In this document: in pieces, positions 25,846 through 37,374 of the stretch | Position numbering within the stretch: position 1 is the first letter of the stretch | Layout: each line of letters begins with the position of its first letter | DNA from: Rhizobacter sp. Root1221 | GTDB lineage: Bacteria > Pseudomonadota > Gammaproteobacteria > Burkholderiales > Burkholderiaceae_C | Reading direction: 5' to 3' | Length of the DNA stretch: 55,396 nt | NCBI RefSeq assembly: GCF_001425785.1 | Contig: NZ_LMDI01000032.1 | Location: 1-55,396, forward strand | The notes under the pieces: model-generated | Database searches by the model: none | What the model saw: only the letters and a program-made list of their open reading frames with translations | What the model was told of the DNA's origin: nothing | Made by a program: the position numbers and the translations under genes

Positions 25846-28143
25846 TTAAGGAAACGGGTGAGGGAACAGGGCGTCGGGGTGTACCGCGCCCAACGTGGCG
25901 AGCGGCTCCCGGCCGAGGCCGAACGAAATGGGGATGAGGCCTGGCACAAGGACCCGGGCGACCCGAAGTGGGGTGCGGCCCTGGTCCACGTGATGCTTGT
26001 CCGGCGTGATGTCGACGGCGAACGATGCCAGGCCGGACTGTCCGAAGCGCCGCACCATGTCGTCGAGCGAGCGATTTGCCAGCGGGCGCGGCCAGCGCGT
26101 GGTCCATCTGGGTTCTTCAGGAAAAAGGACGGCATCGGCTCGCCGGAAGTGCGGCGCCAGGCCGTAGATCGAGAAGTGGTCTTCAGGGGTGACGGCGGCA
26201 TCCGGGGTCGCGACCGTGGGTGCGTGGCCGTGCAGCCACGCGTAGACACGGGACTCGGTTTCATCCAGCGCACCATCCACCGCCTGCGTGAAGTCGGTGC
26301 CAGCCGCAGCGCCCAGCGTGGTGAAGTGCCGGGTCTCGTGCTGCACCGACACCAGCGCGACGTGCAACCATGGGCTGTGCAGCCGCTGCAGCAACACCCG
26401 GCAACCGGTGTCCTCGATGGCTTGCACGCGCTCCCTCAGCGCCCGAGGCCATTGCTTCACCGGCACCGCATCGCCCGGCGTCTGCGCCAGCCAATGCCGC
26501 ATGAAGGCGTCCCGTTCGATCACCTCGCGCATCGCCCGGGTGGTTGCGTCCTTGAGGTCGACGCCTGCGGCGCAACCTGAACTGGTTTCCTGCGTGAACG
26601 GGCGATCGGCGGCAACACCGGCCTGGCGCAGGGCCGACCGGGCGAAGACCAGCTCGGCCAGCACGTGCACCTTCTTGCCTGTGGCCAGGTTGCGCGCCTG
26701 CACCCAGGCGTGCGGGCGGGCCGGGTCGAACCGCTCAAACGGGAAACCGGGCCGGTCGTACTGCTCGGCGGTGTAGATGGGGTGGGTGGTCGGGTCGATG
26801 GCCTTGGGGATGTCGGCCAAGGCACCTTCGACGATATTCCGGGGCTGGCAGTAGCCTTCGCGCTCGATGGCCTCGGCGAGTGCCTTGCGCATCGCGAGCA
26901 TCGGGTCGGCATCGCGGCCCCAGGTGTGATGCCGTTCGTCGTGGCCGTCCATGATCTTCGCGCGAGCCAGGTGGAAGCTCATCTTGAAGTACGGGGACGC
27001 AGACTCCACCCAGGCGAAATCGAAGGTGGGTGAATCTGGCACCCGATCCAGCTGGCGCGCCGTGGCGCGGGCACCGAAAAGTGCGGTGCCCAGCATCACG
27101 TGGCGCTCGTCCAGGGCGCACAGCGCCAAGGACGGGCGTTCGTAGTAGCCGCCGAGCGTGGCTTGGCCGATGCCGAGGGCGTTCGCACTCAGCGCCACGT
27201 TGTGCAGGGCGGCGCCAGCTTCCATGAAAAGGTATTGCAACGAGCGGTTGCGGTATCGCATGGCGCCCACCACCGGGTCCGCCGCGACGAAGATCACACC
27301 GGTGGCATACGTGAGTTGCCAGGGCTTCGTGTTCGTGAGCGGCAGGGTGTCGAGGCACTCGTTGACACAAGTCAGTGCCACGAGCCGCTCGCCCGGGTAA
27401 CTGACGCGGTAGACGCCGGGCGTGTACCGGCCCACCGTGCGGCGGAGGGCCACGTAGATCTGCAGCAGGTGCATGGCACCGGCCGAGGCCAACGTGCGCT
27501 GCGGAATCAGCGTACCTGAACGCGGGTGGGTTGCGCTCACCACGCCGGCAGCGGACCACAGCAGTCGATGCAGTGCCTTCTCGGAGACGGGTTTGTCGTC
27601 GTAGGTGTAGAGGCTGGTGCGATCCGCGAAGAACGGGTCCAGCGGCGCGTTCGTGACGCGCACGCTGTGGCGCGGCAACGCCGACGGGGCGTTCTCGTCG
27701 TTCCACAGGAAGCGCGGCGCGATCCGGTCTGTCACCGGCACGGGGGCGGCCAGGCCGAACGGCGAGAACTGGAAGCCGTAACGCACCGCGTGGGCACAGG
27801 CGAGGCTCCCGTCGATCAATGCCCCTTGCTCGAACAGGAAGCCCATGAATGCCGCGAACTCTTCCCGCTGGTCCGTGGGCGTGATGCGGCCCAGGACCTC
27901 GTCGACCGTGAGCGTGCCGTCGCACAAGGAAAACAGCAGGTCCAGCAGCGCGGTGGGCGCCGCCACCTCGACGTCGGCGCCGGGTGTCCTGACCACCAGG
28001 ATGCCATCGTCGCCGTTCTGGCGGATGCAGGTGGCTCCGGCCAGCATCGGGGTGAGCCGGTCGGTGGCGCCTATCGTGTCCAGCACGGATTGTGGTACCG
28101 AGTCGTTGAAGACGGCCAGCGGCAACCGGGTGACCTGCTTCAT
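25846..28143 (-). CDS. Fusion of recognition-like domain, SagB-type dehydrogenase and YcaO cyclodehydratase
   Basis: A 765-residue, three-part enzyme. Residues 55-112 (LLDLLFSLCDGTLTVDEVLG ... FLFEQGALID) look like the PqqD-like winged helix used for leader-peptide recognition. Residues 157-360 are a SagB-type, FMN-dependent nitroreductase (RTSLYTYDDKPVS; MEAGAALHNVALSANALGIG; LGGYYERPSL; VMLGTALFG). Residues 410-765 are YcaO: KALAEAIERE, TSSGCAAGVDLKDATTRAM, REVIERDAF (ATP/Mg ligands) and the Pro-rich end PHPFP. YcaO proteins use ATP to activate the backbone for azoline (or thioamide) formation; SagB oxidises azolines to azoles. The two are usually separate genes. Start ATG 28143 overlaps the ATP-grasp stop (ATGA). 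No E1/ThiF-like partner is present, so the N-terminal domain probably replaces it. Confidence 0.87.
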   Translation of the reverse strand: MKQVTRLPLAVFNDSVPQSVLDTIGATDRLTPMLAGATCIRQNGDDGILVVRTPGADVEVAAPTALLDLLFSLCDGTLTVDEVLGRITPTDQREEFAAFMGFLFEQGALIDGSLACAHAVRYGFQFSPFGLAAPVPVTDRIAPRFLWNDENAPSALPRHSVRVTNAPLDPFFADRTSLYTYDDKPVSEKALHRLLWSAAGVVSATHPRSGTLIPQRTLASAGAMHLLQIYVALRRTVGRYTPGVYRVSYPGERLVALTCVNECLDTLPLTNTKPWQLTYATGVIFVAADPVVGAMRYRNRSLQYLFMEAGAALHNVALSANALGIGQATLGGYYERPSLALCALDERHVMLGTALFGARATARQLDRVPDSPTFDFAWVESASPYFKMSFHLARAKIMDGHDERHHTWGRDADPMLAMRKALAEAIEREGYCQPRNIVEGALADIPKAIDPTTHPIYTAEQYDRPGFPFERFDPARPHAWVQARNLATGKKVHVLAELVFARSALRQAGVAADRPFTQETSSGCAAGVDLKDATTRAMREVIERDAFMRHWLAQTPGDAVPVKQWPRALRERVQAIEDTGCRVLLQRLHSPWLHVALVSVQHETRHFTTLGAAAGTDFTQAVDGALDETESRVYAWLHGHAPTVATPDAAVTPEDHFSIYGLAPHFRRADAVLFPEEPRWTTRWPRPLANRSLDDMVRRFGQSGLASFAVDITPDKHHVDQGRTPLRVARVLVPGLIPISFGLGREPLATLGAVHPDALFPHPFP

Positions 28144-29219
28144 GTGGACTCCGCGGGCGAGGACTCCGTCGGCGCTGCGGCGCGTGCCGCGCGCACCACC
28201 TCCGCGAACGCACCTGGCGGGGTGTTCGCCGGGGTGCCGAACAGCGAAGACAGCATCTCGAAGTAGGCCGTGGGCGGGCAGACCGGGTTCGAGTTCAACT
28301 CGAGCCACCAGACCTTGCCGCTTGCGTCGAGCACACCGTCCATCGCACACAGCACGGGCGCGTTCAGTTCCGCCCGTAGTGCGGCGGCGAGCCAGGCGCC
28401 CGCCTGGAGCAACTGCTCACGCTGCGCGTCAGGCATGCGAGGCCAGACGTTGTCCTGCGACTCGGTGTTGCCTTGCTGTGTGAAGCGCCGACCGTACCGG
28501 TAGTCGATCCAGACCGGGTGCCCCTCGGCAGGAACGGCACCCGGATCCTCGCCTTGGTACGCCAGGCATCCGCTGATCTGGTCCCGCTCGCCATAGCTTT
28601 CCCAGGTTTCCCCGATCTCTGCCAGGCGGCGTGTCACGAGCGTGTGCAGATCGGTGCGACCGTCGCCGACCACCTCTGCGTAGGATTGGCTCTGGACATG
28701 GACGGGCTGAGCGCCCCAGAACCACGCCTTGATGATCTGCCCGGGCGTGAACGCCTCTGCGAACAAGGTACCCCGTGCCCGCCCATCGGACAACGCAGCA
28801 GGTATCTCAGGCAACTGTCCTTGCCGGAACGGCCCCGCCAGCTGGTAGCCGAAGGATCCGACCGAGCGTTTCAGGATGAAGTCCGTCGTGGCATCGCCAC
28901 CCGAGGGCCAGTGGGCCGGCGTGGGCAGGCCGGCCGCCGCGATGGCCTGCTTGAACACGAGTTTGTCCGTGGACATCGCCAGGCGCAACGCCTGGTATGG
29001 ACGCCAGCCGATGAACGAGGTGGATTTGGGCAGCAGCGTGTTCACATGCAGCATCCGCCCATCCGATTCGTGGAGGAATTGGGGTAGGAGCCGGTAGTAG
29101 CGGTTGCGCGCCTTGACCTCCATCTCGAAGCTCGCGATGTCGAGGCGAGCCTCTCCTCCATGGGCGTCCGCCCAGGCTTTGATGGCCCGGAAGTGGTTCA
29201 TGGTGATGAGGCTGAACAT
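28140..29219 (-). CDS. ATP-grasp ligase of the peptide cluster
   Basis: A 359-residue ATP-grasp protein. Seen: MSTDKLVFKQAIAAAGLPTP (84-101, the entry helix), FILKRSVGSFGYQLAGPF (114-131, ATP-binding Lys and Gly loop), AEVVGDGRTDLHTLV (181-195, as in cyanophycin-synthetase-type enzymes) and WWLELNSNP (304-312, metal-binding Glu/Asn). ATP-grasp enzymes form acyl-phosphates and couple them to amines, hydroxyls or thiols; in peptide pathways they add residues or close lactone or lactam rings. It is the first gene of the cluster and is translationally coupled to the YcaO fusion. The start at 29219 has no clear ribosome site; an internal ATG at 29201 is an alternative. Its substrate, probably the precursor peptide or a small partner, is unknown. 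Confidence 0.8.
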   Translation of the reverse strand: MFSLITMNHFRAIKAWADAHGGEARLDIASFEMEVKARNRYYRLLPQFLHESDGRMLHVNTLLPKSTSFIGWRPYQALRLAMSTDKLVFKQAIAAAGLPTPAHWPSGGDATTDFILKRSVGSFGYQLAGPFRQGQLPEIPAALSDGRARGTLFAEAFTPGQIIKAWFWGAQPVHVQSQSYAEVVGDGRTDLHTLVTRRLAEIGETWESYGERDQISGCLAYQGEDPGAVPAEGHPVWIDYRYGRRFTQQGNTESQDNVWPRMPDAQREQLLQAGAWLAAALRAELNAPVLCAMDGVLDASGKVWWLELNSNPVCPPTAYFEMLSSLFGTPANTPPGAFAEVVRAARAAAPTESSPAEST

Positions 29220-29553
29220 GGTGAATTCGTGTACGAGTTGGATGGGGATCCGCCTGGGCGGACATCACGGCTCGGCAGGGTGAGCCGTGCGGCGTGAGCT
29301 CGCTGCACGGTCTTCTCCCGACCATCGCCTCAACCAGTACATCCCAAGGTTCTGCTGGCGGTTAAGCAAATCCCAGTGAGGTAGAGGGTCTTTCCGAACG
29401 CACGGAGTCTAGTGCGCCCTTGAAACGTCTTGTATGTGGGCCGGGATGATTTCTCGACTGGGCATTCGCGGGCTGCGACAAACTGCACGAATTACGCGTC
29501 CAGGCCTTTGCATGACGATCGGCTGCGTTTGAATGCCTTCGTGCTTTGATGGC
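29220..29553. other. Intergenic region between peptide cluster and LysR gene
   Basis: No gene is supported here. It should hold the promoter of the minus-strand peptide cluster, but I can name no convincing -35/-10 pair. Base composition is more mixed than in the flanking genes, with AT-richer stretches near 29340-29420. It also contains the 3' side of the LysR gene, which is transcribed away from the cluster start, so no terminator could be assigned with confidence. Confidence 0.4.
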
Positions 29554-30423
29554 TCACTTCGCCGCTTCCCGCGCGGCCAGGTCCCAGAACGCGCGGGCCA
29601 CCGGCGACAGCTTGGCGATGTCCAGGCAGGCGAGGCCCACGGCGCGGGGCTGCCGAGGCGACAGCGGGCGATACACCACCCCGGCGGGCGGATCGGGCAG
29701 GGCCAGGCGTGCGGCCATCGACACGGCCAGGCCGTGTCGCACGAACGCGAGGATCGACAGGATCTGGGTGAACCGGTACAGCACCTCGGGCCGCGCACCA
29801 TGGCGCGACAGGATCGGTTCGATGACCGGGCCTCCGCCGGCTTCCGACAACACGAAGTCCAGGCCGCTGAATGCAGCGATGGGCACGCTCGCCTTGCGCG
29901 CGAGCGGGTGCCGCGCCGGCAGGATCGCCACGAACTCGTCGTGCACGAGCGGCAGCACGTCGAACCGCTCGTCGGGTGCGATCACGAACCCGAGCTCGAC
30001 GCGCTTCTGGACGAGCCATTCGTCCACGACCTCGTCGCTTTCCTCGTCGATGCGCACCTGCACGCCGGGGTGGCTGCGGCGGAACGCCGCGAGCCACGGG
30101 GGCAGCAGGTTCATCGACGACGTGGGCCCGAACGATCCGATGCGCAAGGTGCCGGTCTTCAGCGCCGAGGCGTCCTGCAGCTCCTGCGTGACGGTGGCGG
30201 CGAGCGCGGTCATTTCGCGGGCGCGCAGCAACAGGCGTTCACCCGCATCGGTCATCGACACGCCGGCCGCATCGCGGTGCACCAGCCGCACGCCGAACCC
30301 GGACTCCAGTGCCCGCAGTGCATGGCTCACCGCGGACTGCGTGGTGCCCAGGCGCATCGCTGCACGCGAGAAGCTGCGCGCTTCCGCCAAGGCAATCAGC
30401 ACCTCCAGCTGCGACAACGTCAT
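29554..30423 (-). CDS. LysR-family transcriptional regulator
   Basis: A 289-residue LysR-type regulator. The N-terminal winged helix-turn-helix reads LSQLEVLIALAEARSFSRAA, followed by LGTTQSAVSHALRALE and LVHRDAAGVSMTDAGERLL; the rest (about residues 90-289) is the two-lobed effector-binding domain (GTLRIGSFGPTSSMNLLPPW at its start). The ATG at 30423 gives the canonical N-terminus; an upstream in-frame ATG would add an atypical 13 residues. It is divergent from the EamA exporter with 75 bases between the start codons, the usual arrangement for a LysR protein controlling its neighbour and itself. The effector is unknown. Confidence 0.9.
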   Translation of the reverse strand: MTLSQLEVLIALAEARSFSRAAMRLGTTQSAVSHALRALESGFGVRLVHRDAAGVSMTDAGERLLLRAREMTALAATVTQELQDASALKTGTLRIGSFGPTSSMNLLPPWLAAFRRSHPGVQVRIDEESDEVVDEWLVQKRVELGFVIAPDERFDVLPLVHDEFVAILPARHPLARKASVPIAAFSGLDFVLSEAGGGPVIEPILSRHGARPEVLYRFTQILSILAFVRHGLAVSMAARLALPDPPAGVVYRPLSPRQPRAVGLACLDIAKLSPVARAFWDLAAREAAK

Positions 30424-30433
30424 GATGAGTATT

Positions 30434-30453
30434 TGCTCATTGGCATGTGAGCA
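30434..30453. promoter_or_regulatory. Candidate LysR operator between divergent genes
   Basis: TGCTCA (30434-30439) and TGAGCA (30448-30453) form an inverted repeat with an 8-base spacer in the 75-base divergent region, 11 bases from the LysR start codon. LysR regulators typically bind such interrupted T-N11-A dyads to repress their own gene and control the divergent one. Confidence 0.55.
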
Positions 30454-30498
30454 TCGTAGCAACGATCCTCATGGCTTTACCACCGCCTGCCTCTGCCC

Positions 30499-31398
30499 AT
30501 GACCACTGCATTGCCATCACTCGCTGCGCTCTATGTGCGCCTGGCCTGTGTGCCGCTGATCTGGGGCGGCACGTTCATCGCGGCCCGGGTGGTGTCCGCC
30601 CACCTGCCCCCCGCCACGGCGGCGGCGCTCCGCTTCGTGTTCGCGGCGTTGGCGCTGCTGGCGGCCGTGCGGCTGTCACGCGGTTGGCGCGCGATGGGGC
30701 AGCTCGGCTGGCGCCAGCTGGCGGCCACCGCCGCGCTCGGCGCCACCGGGGTGCTGGCCTACAACCTGCTGTTCTTTCGGGCGCTCGCGGTGTTGCCCGC
30801 TGGCCGTGCGTCGGTGATCGTGGCGTTGACGCCGGTGGTCACGCTGGTGCTCGCGGCCGTGGTGCTCGGCGATCGCCTGTCGCCCAGGCGGTGGGGCGGG
30901 GTGGTGATGGCGTTGGCCGGCGTGTGGGCCGTGGTGACCCGGGGCGACCTGTCGCAGCTCGCCGTGGCCGCCGGGCGCGGTGAACTCGCGATGTTCGGCG
31001 CCGTGTGTGCGTGGGCGGTGTACACCCTCGTGGGGCGCACGATGCTGCGCGAGGTGCCGCCGCTGGTGGCCACGGCATGGGCAGCGGTGTGGGGGGTGAT
31101 CTTCCTGGTGCCAGTGGCCTGGTTCGAGCGCGCGCAGGTGCGCATGGCCGACGTCACCATCGGGACGTTCGCCGGACTCGTGTTCCTCGGGGTGCTGGGC
31201 ACCGCGGTGGGGTTCGTCTGGTACAGCGAGGGGGTGCAACGGCTCGGCTCTGACCGTGCGGTTGTCTTCAACAACCTGGTGCCGGTGTTCGGCGTGGCCC
31301 TCGGGTGGATGCTGCTGGGCGAGCCGGTGGGGTCGAGTGCGCTGCTCGGCGGGGCGTTGGCCGTGGCGGGGGTGTTCGTGGTGAACCGGGCTGCATGA
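30499..31398 (+). CDS. EamA-family (drug/metabolite superfamily) membrane transporter
   Basis: A 299-residue membrane protein with ten predicted helices in two EamA repeats: residues 12-140 (starting LACVPLIWGGTFIAARVVSA) and 150-295 (GELAMFGAVCAWAVYTLVG; ending GGALAVAGVFVVNRAA). Members of this family export amino acids, metabolites or drugs. Typical features are the N-terminal W-G-G-T-F-I helix and the P-x-x-A-A-x-L-R-F segment (PPATAAALRFVFAAL). It is probably controlled by the divergent LysR regulator. The substrate cannot be read from the sequence. Confidence 0.9.
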   Translation: MTTALPSLAALYVRLACVPLIWGGTFIAARVVSAHLPPATAAALRFVFAALALLAAVRLSRGWRAMGQLGWRQLAATAALGATGVLAYNLLFFRALAVLPAGRASVIVALTPVVTLVLAAVVLGDRLSPRRWGGVVMALAGVWAVVTRGDLSQLAVAAGRGELAMFGAVCAWAVYTLVGRTMLREVPPLVATAWAAVWGVIFLVPVAWFERAQVRMADVTIGTFAGLVFLGVLGTAVGFVWYSEGVQRLGSDRAVVFNNLVPVFGVALGWMLLGEPVGSSALLGGALAVAGVFVVNRAA

Positions 31399-31449
31399 CT
31401 CGCCGGTGGCGATGCGGCTTCACACGCTGCCGTCGACCCTGCGATGGGT

Positions 31450-32244
31450 TCAGGCGGCCGCGTGGACACCGTCGAGTTGCCGGAACGCATGCGGCGGGCA
31501 GCCGAACAGCACACTGAATGCCGTGGCATAGGCCGCCGCGCTGTCGAACTTCATGCGGTGGGCGACGGCCTTGATGGAATGGTTCGACGCCAGCAGGTCG
31601 AGCGATGCGATGAGCCGTGCCCGCTGCCGCCATGTCCGGAAGTTCATCCCCGTCTCGGCGGTGAAGCGGCGCGTGAAGGTGCGTTCGGACAGCGCTATGG
31701 TGGCCGCGAGGTCGGCCATCGGCCGTGACCACAAGCCTTGGTCGATGACCCGTTTGGCGGCAAGGCGCAGGGGTTCCGTGGTGGGCCAGGGCAGTTGGGT
31801 GGGCAGGCACGCCGACTCGCGCAGCGCATGCAGCAGCAAGGCGGCCATCAGGCCTTGCATTGGCACGGTGCGCCCCACCTCGAACAGGCCCAGCACCAGT
31901 TCCCTGACCAGCGGCGAGGCCACCGTGGCATGCACCTCGCCGCGGCGTTCGAAACCGGCGCAGCCGGCCACGAACGAGGGGTCGAAGTACACCGTGCGCA
32001 TCGCGGTGTCGGACAGCATGAGGATGGTGTGGGGGTGGTCCGGCGGCAACCACAGCGCCCGCTGGGGTGGCACGGTCCAACGTCCGCGGTCCGTCTCGAC
32101 CGACATCACCCCCGACAGCGCAAAGACGAGCTGGGCCGTGCGGTGCTGGTGCTGCGGCAAGACGACCCCTTGGCGGTGCTGCCTTGCCAGCACTCGCCAG
32201 GCGGCGGGCAGCGGGGCGGGGAGGATGTGCACGTCGGCGGACAT
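31450..32244 (-). CDS. AraC-family transcriptional regulator with cupin-type N-terminus
   Basis: A 264-residue regulator. Residues 20-110 form a cupin-like sensor domain (QHQHRTAQLVFALSGVMSVE, WTVPPQRALWLPPDHPHTI). Residues 165-258 are the double helix-turn-helix: MADLAATIALSERTFTRRFT and IKAVAHRMKFDSAAAYATAF, ending in FGCPPHAFRQ. It converges on the EamA gene (51-base gap) and is followed upstream by the cyclotransferase-like gene on the same strand, 21 bases away. The target is unknown; the cupin/AraC type often controls efflux or stress genes, which would fit the adjacent exporter, but this is inference. Confidence 0.9.
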   Translation of the reverse strand: MSADVHILPAPLPAAWRVLARQHRQGVVLPQHQHRTAQLVFALSGVMSVETDRGRWTVPPQRALWLPPDHPHTILMLSDTAMRTVYFDPSFVAGCAGFERRGEVHATVASPLVRELVLGLFEVGRTVPMQGLMAALLLHALRESACLPTQLPWPTTEPLRLAAKRVIDQGLWSRPMADLAATIALSERTFTRRFTAETGMNFRTWRQRARLIASLDLLASNHSIKAVAHRMKFDSAAAYATAFSVLFGCPPHAFRQLDGVHAAA

Positions 32245-32265
32245 GCCGCATGGTAGCCCGCGGGT

Positions 32266-32718
32266 TCAGTCGGCCGCGACAGGTGTCCCCAGGGCCACCA
32301 GCCGGTCGAGGTACCACGCTGGAAACCCGTGCTCGCGGCCGGCAGCCACGAGACGGGCCAGGTAATCGAGGTCGGGCGGTTGACCTCCGTGGGCGGGCGA
32401 GATGTAGCACAGCACCGGCAGCAGCCGATGGTCCGCGGTGCTCACCACGACGGCTTCCGGGAGGAACACGCCCACACCGCCTTGTGCATACAAGCGGCCC
32501 AATTCGTCGTGGGAGGCTTGGACCACGATGCCGCAGATGGCGTGTGACGGGCTCCGGCTGATGCTGGCGTGGGGGTCGATGCGGATGTCGAACCCGTCGA
32601 GCCGCGCCACCTCGACCCGGTCGGGGTGGAGACCGCCACGGGCCATCACGTCGGGGCGGATGAAGCTGCCGTAGAAGAATACCGGGATGCGGCGGGCGGG
32701 GGCGGCGGATGCGGTCAT
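32266..32718 (-). CDS. Gamma-glutamylcyclotransferase-like protein (AIG2/GGCT fold)
   Basis: A 150-residue protein with the GGCT-like opening RIPVFFYGSFIRPDVMARGG (the Y-G-S phosphate/glutamate loop), a central FDIRIDPHASISR, GIVVQASHDELGRLYAQGG strand-helix region and VVVSTADHRLLPVLCYISP. Family members cleave gamma-glutamyl or related amide bonds to give 5-oxoproline or a related product. The catalytic Glu cannot be placed with certainty, so activity is unproven. It is upstream of the AraC gene on the same strand and the two may be co-transcribed. No clear ribosome site precedes ATG 32718. The 149-base gap to the kinase gene holds nothing recognisable. Confidence 0.72.
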   Translation of the reverse strand: MTASAAPARRIPVFFYGSFIRPDVMARGGLHPDRVEVARLDGFDIRIDPHASISRSPSHAICGIVVQASHDELGRLYAQGGVGVFLPEAVVVSTADHRLLPVLCYISPAHGGQPPDLDYLARLVAAGREHGFPAWYLDRLVALGTPVAAD

Positions 32719-32867
32719 CGGGTCAAGCGCGGAGTGAAGGGCCGCCCGATGGTGCGGCCGCAGGCCGCGCGCGAGGCGCCAGCGGCTTTCGCCGTGACGC
32801 CAATCCGGCTCGGGTGGTGGGCCGCACGTGCCACCGGCTGGCGGCGCGCTGCTCGATCTGCTCCCTG

Positions 32868-36035
<3,168 letters not shown>

Positions 36036-36114
36036 AACCCGCTCCTGAATTCGAGGAATGCGGTACCGCCGATCGGTGTGCGCACGGCGTGTTCCTCCGC
36101 CCGGGGGGCTGCGG

Positions 36115-37104
36115 TCAGAACTTGAACTGGTCCACGTTGTCCTTCGTGAAAACCAGGACGGGCAGCGCCACCTGCATGTTGATCGCGTCCTTGCGCGGCG
36201 TGAAGTTCCCCAACCTGCCGGCCCGGAACGGTTGCCCCAGCTTCAGTCCCCCGGCCAGCAGCTGGCGTGCGGTGTAGACGGTCAGGTATCCGTGGTCGGG
36301 CGCATTCCAGAGCAGCACGGTCTTGACCGTGCCGTCTTTCAGGAACTCGCGCATCAGGTTCGGAGTCGAGTTGCCCACCACGGCCACCTTGCCCACCAGG
36401 CCGGCGTCCCGGACCGCCCGGGCAACGCCCGGGGGGTTGGGTGCCCCGAGCGCGACGATGCCCTTGAGGTTGGGAATCGACTTCAGGTAGTCCTGGGCGA
36501 TTCGGTACGCCTCTTCGGTGCTTTCGCCAGCAGGGCGAATGTCGACGATGCGCAAGCCTGGGTACTTGGCATAGATCGTCCGCTTCATCGCGTCGATCCA
36601 GCTCGTCTGGTTCGGCGCCGTGAAGCTCGTCGTGACGATGGCGATGTCGCCCTTCGGGCCGATCTCCCCGCTCATCGACTGCACGAGCTGGGCGCCGAAT
36701 TCCTCGAAGTCCACCAGGTTCACGAAGAACTCGCGCTGCTTGCTGTCGCCGTCCCAACTCATGACGTGAATGCCGGCCTGCTGTGCCTTCATCAACACCG
36801 GCACGATGCCCACCGGATCGTTGGCCGCCACGGCGATCAGGTCCGGTTTGGTGGGAATGAGGCGCTCGATCATTTCGATCTGCTTTTCCACCTGGTCTTG
36901 CGTGGGCCCCATCCAGGTCACCGCCACATCGGGCAGCTCCTTGGCGGCCGCGTCGATGCCCGTCTTGACCGCGTCGTAGTACGTGATTCCGACCAGCTTG
37001 GGGATGATGACGACGCGGTACTTGGGCTGCGCCTGCGCCAGCGACACCGCCGCTGCGAGCATCAACGCTGCGCACCAGACGAAAGCCCGGGGGAACTTGA
37101 TCAT
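36115..37104 (-). CDS. Periplasmic sugar-binding protein (type I), probably a ligand sensor for the adjacent kinase
   Basis: A 329-residue periplasmic-binding-protein-like I protein with a Sec signal peptide (MIKFPRAFVWCAALMLAAAV, cleaved near AQA-Q). The two-lobed domain shows the expected segments IPKLVGITYYDAVKTGIDAA, PDLIAVAANDPVGIVPVL, IHVMSWDGDS and LKGIVALGAPNPPGVARA, similar to rhamnose/autoinducer-2-type binding proteins. Start ATG 37104 is chosen because GGAAG lies 6 bases upstream and it yields a clean signal peptide. No ABC permease or ATPase is adjacent; the next gene downstream on the same strand is the hybrid kinase. This matches TorT/TorS- or ChvE/VirA-like sensing pairs more than import. 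The ligand is unknown. Confidence 0.85.
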   Translation of the reverse strand: MIKFPRAFVWCAALMLAAAVSLAQAQPKYRVVIIPKLVGITYYDAVKTGIDAAAKELPDVAVTWMGPTQDQVEKQIEMIERLIPTKPDLIAVAANDPVGIVPVLMKAQQAGIHVMSWDGDSKQREFFVNLVDFEEFGAQLVQSMSGEIGPKGDIAIVTTSFTAPNQTSWIDAMKRTIYAKYPGLRIVDIRPAGESTEEAYRIAQDYLKSIPNLKGIVALGAPNPPGVARAVRDAGLVGKVAVVGNSTPNLMREFLKDGTVKTVLLWNAPDHGYLTVYTARQLLAGGLKLGQPFRAGRLGNFTPRKDAINMQVALPVLVFTKDNVDQFKF

Positions 37105-37374
37105 TGTTCGCTTCCATGTGGGCGGCAATGGCCGTTCGCATGCCCACAAGCGTTCATCGACTGCTGCGCACACACGACTGACGCAAGGTCTCGCACGCTC
37201 GGGAAGCTTGGCCCTGCCATGCCGTTCGAATACCGTCCACCCATGATGTGCCAATGCACCTGATTGTCAAGGGCCCTGGTCCGGTGGATGCAGGCCACGC
37301 CTGGGCTCGCCCGGGCTGCAGCACCGGGTTGTCTCCGACTCCAGTGGCATTGAACACCCCGTCATTCGACCGGC

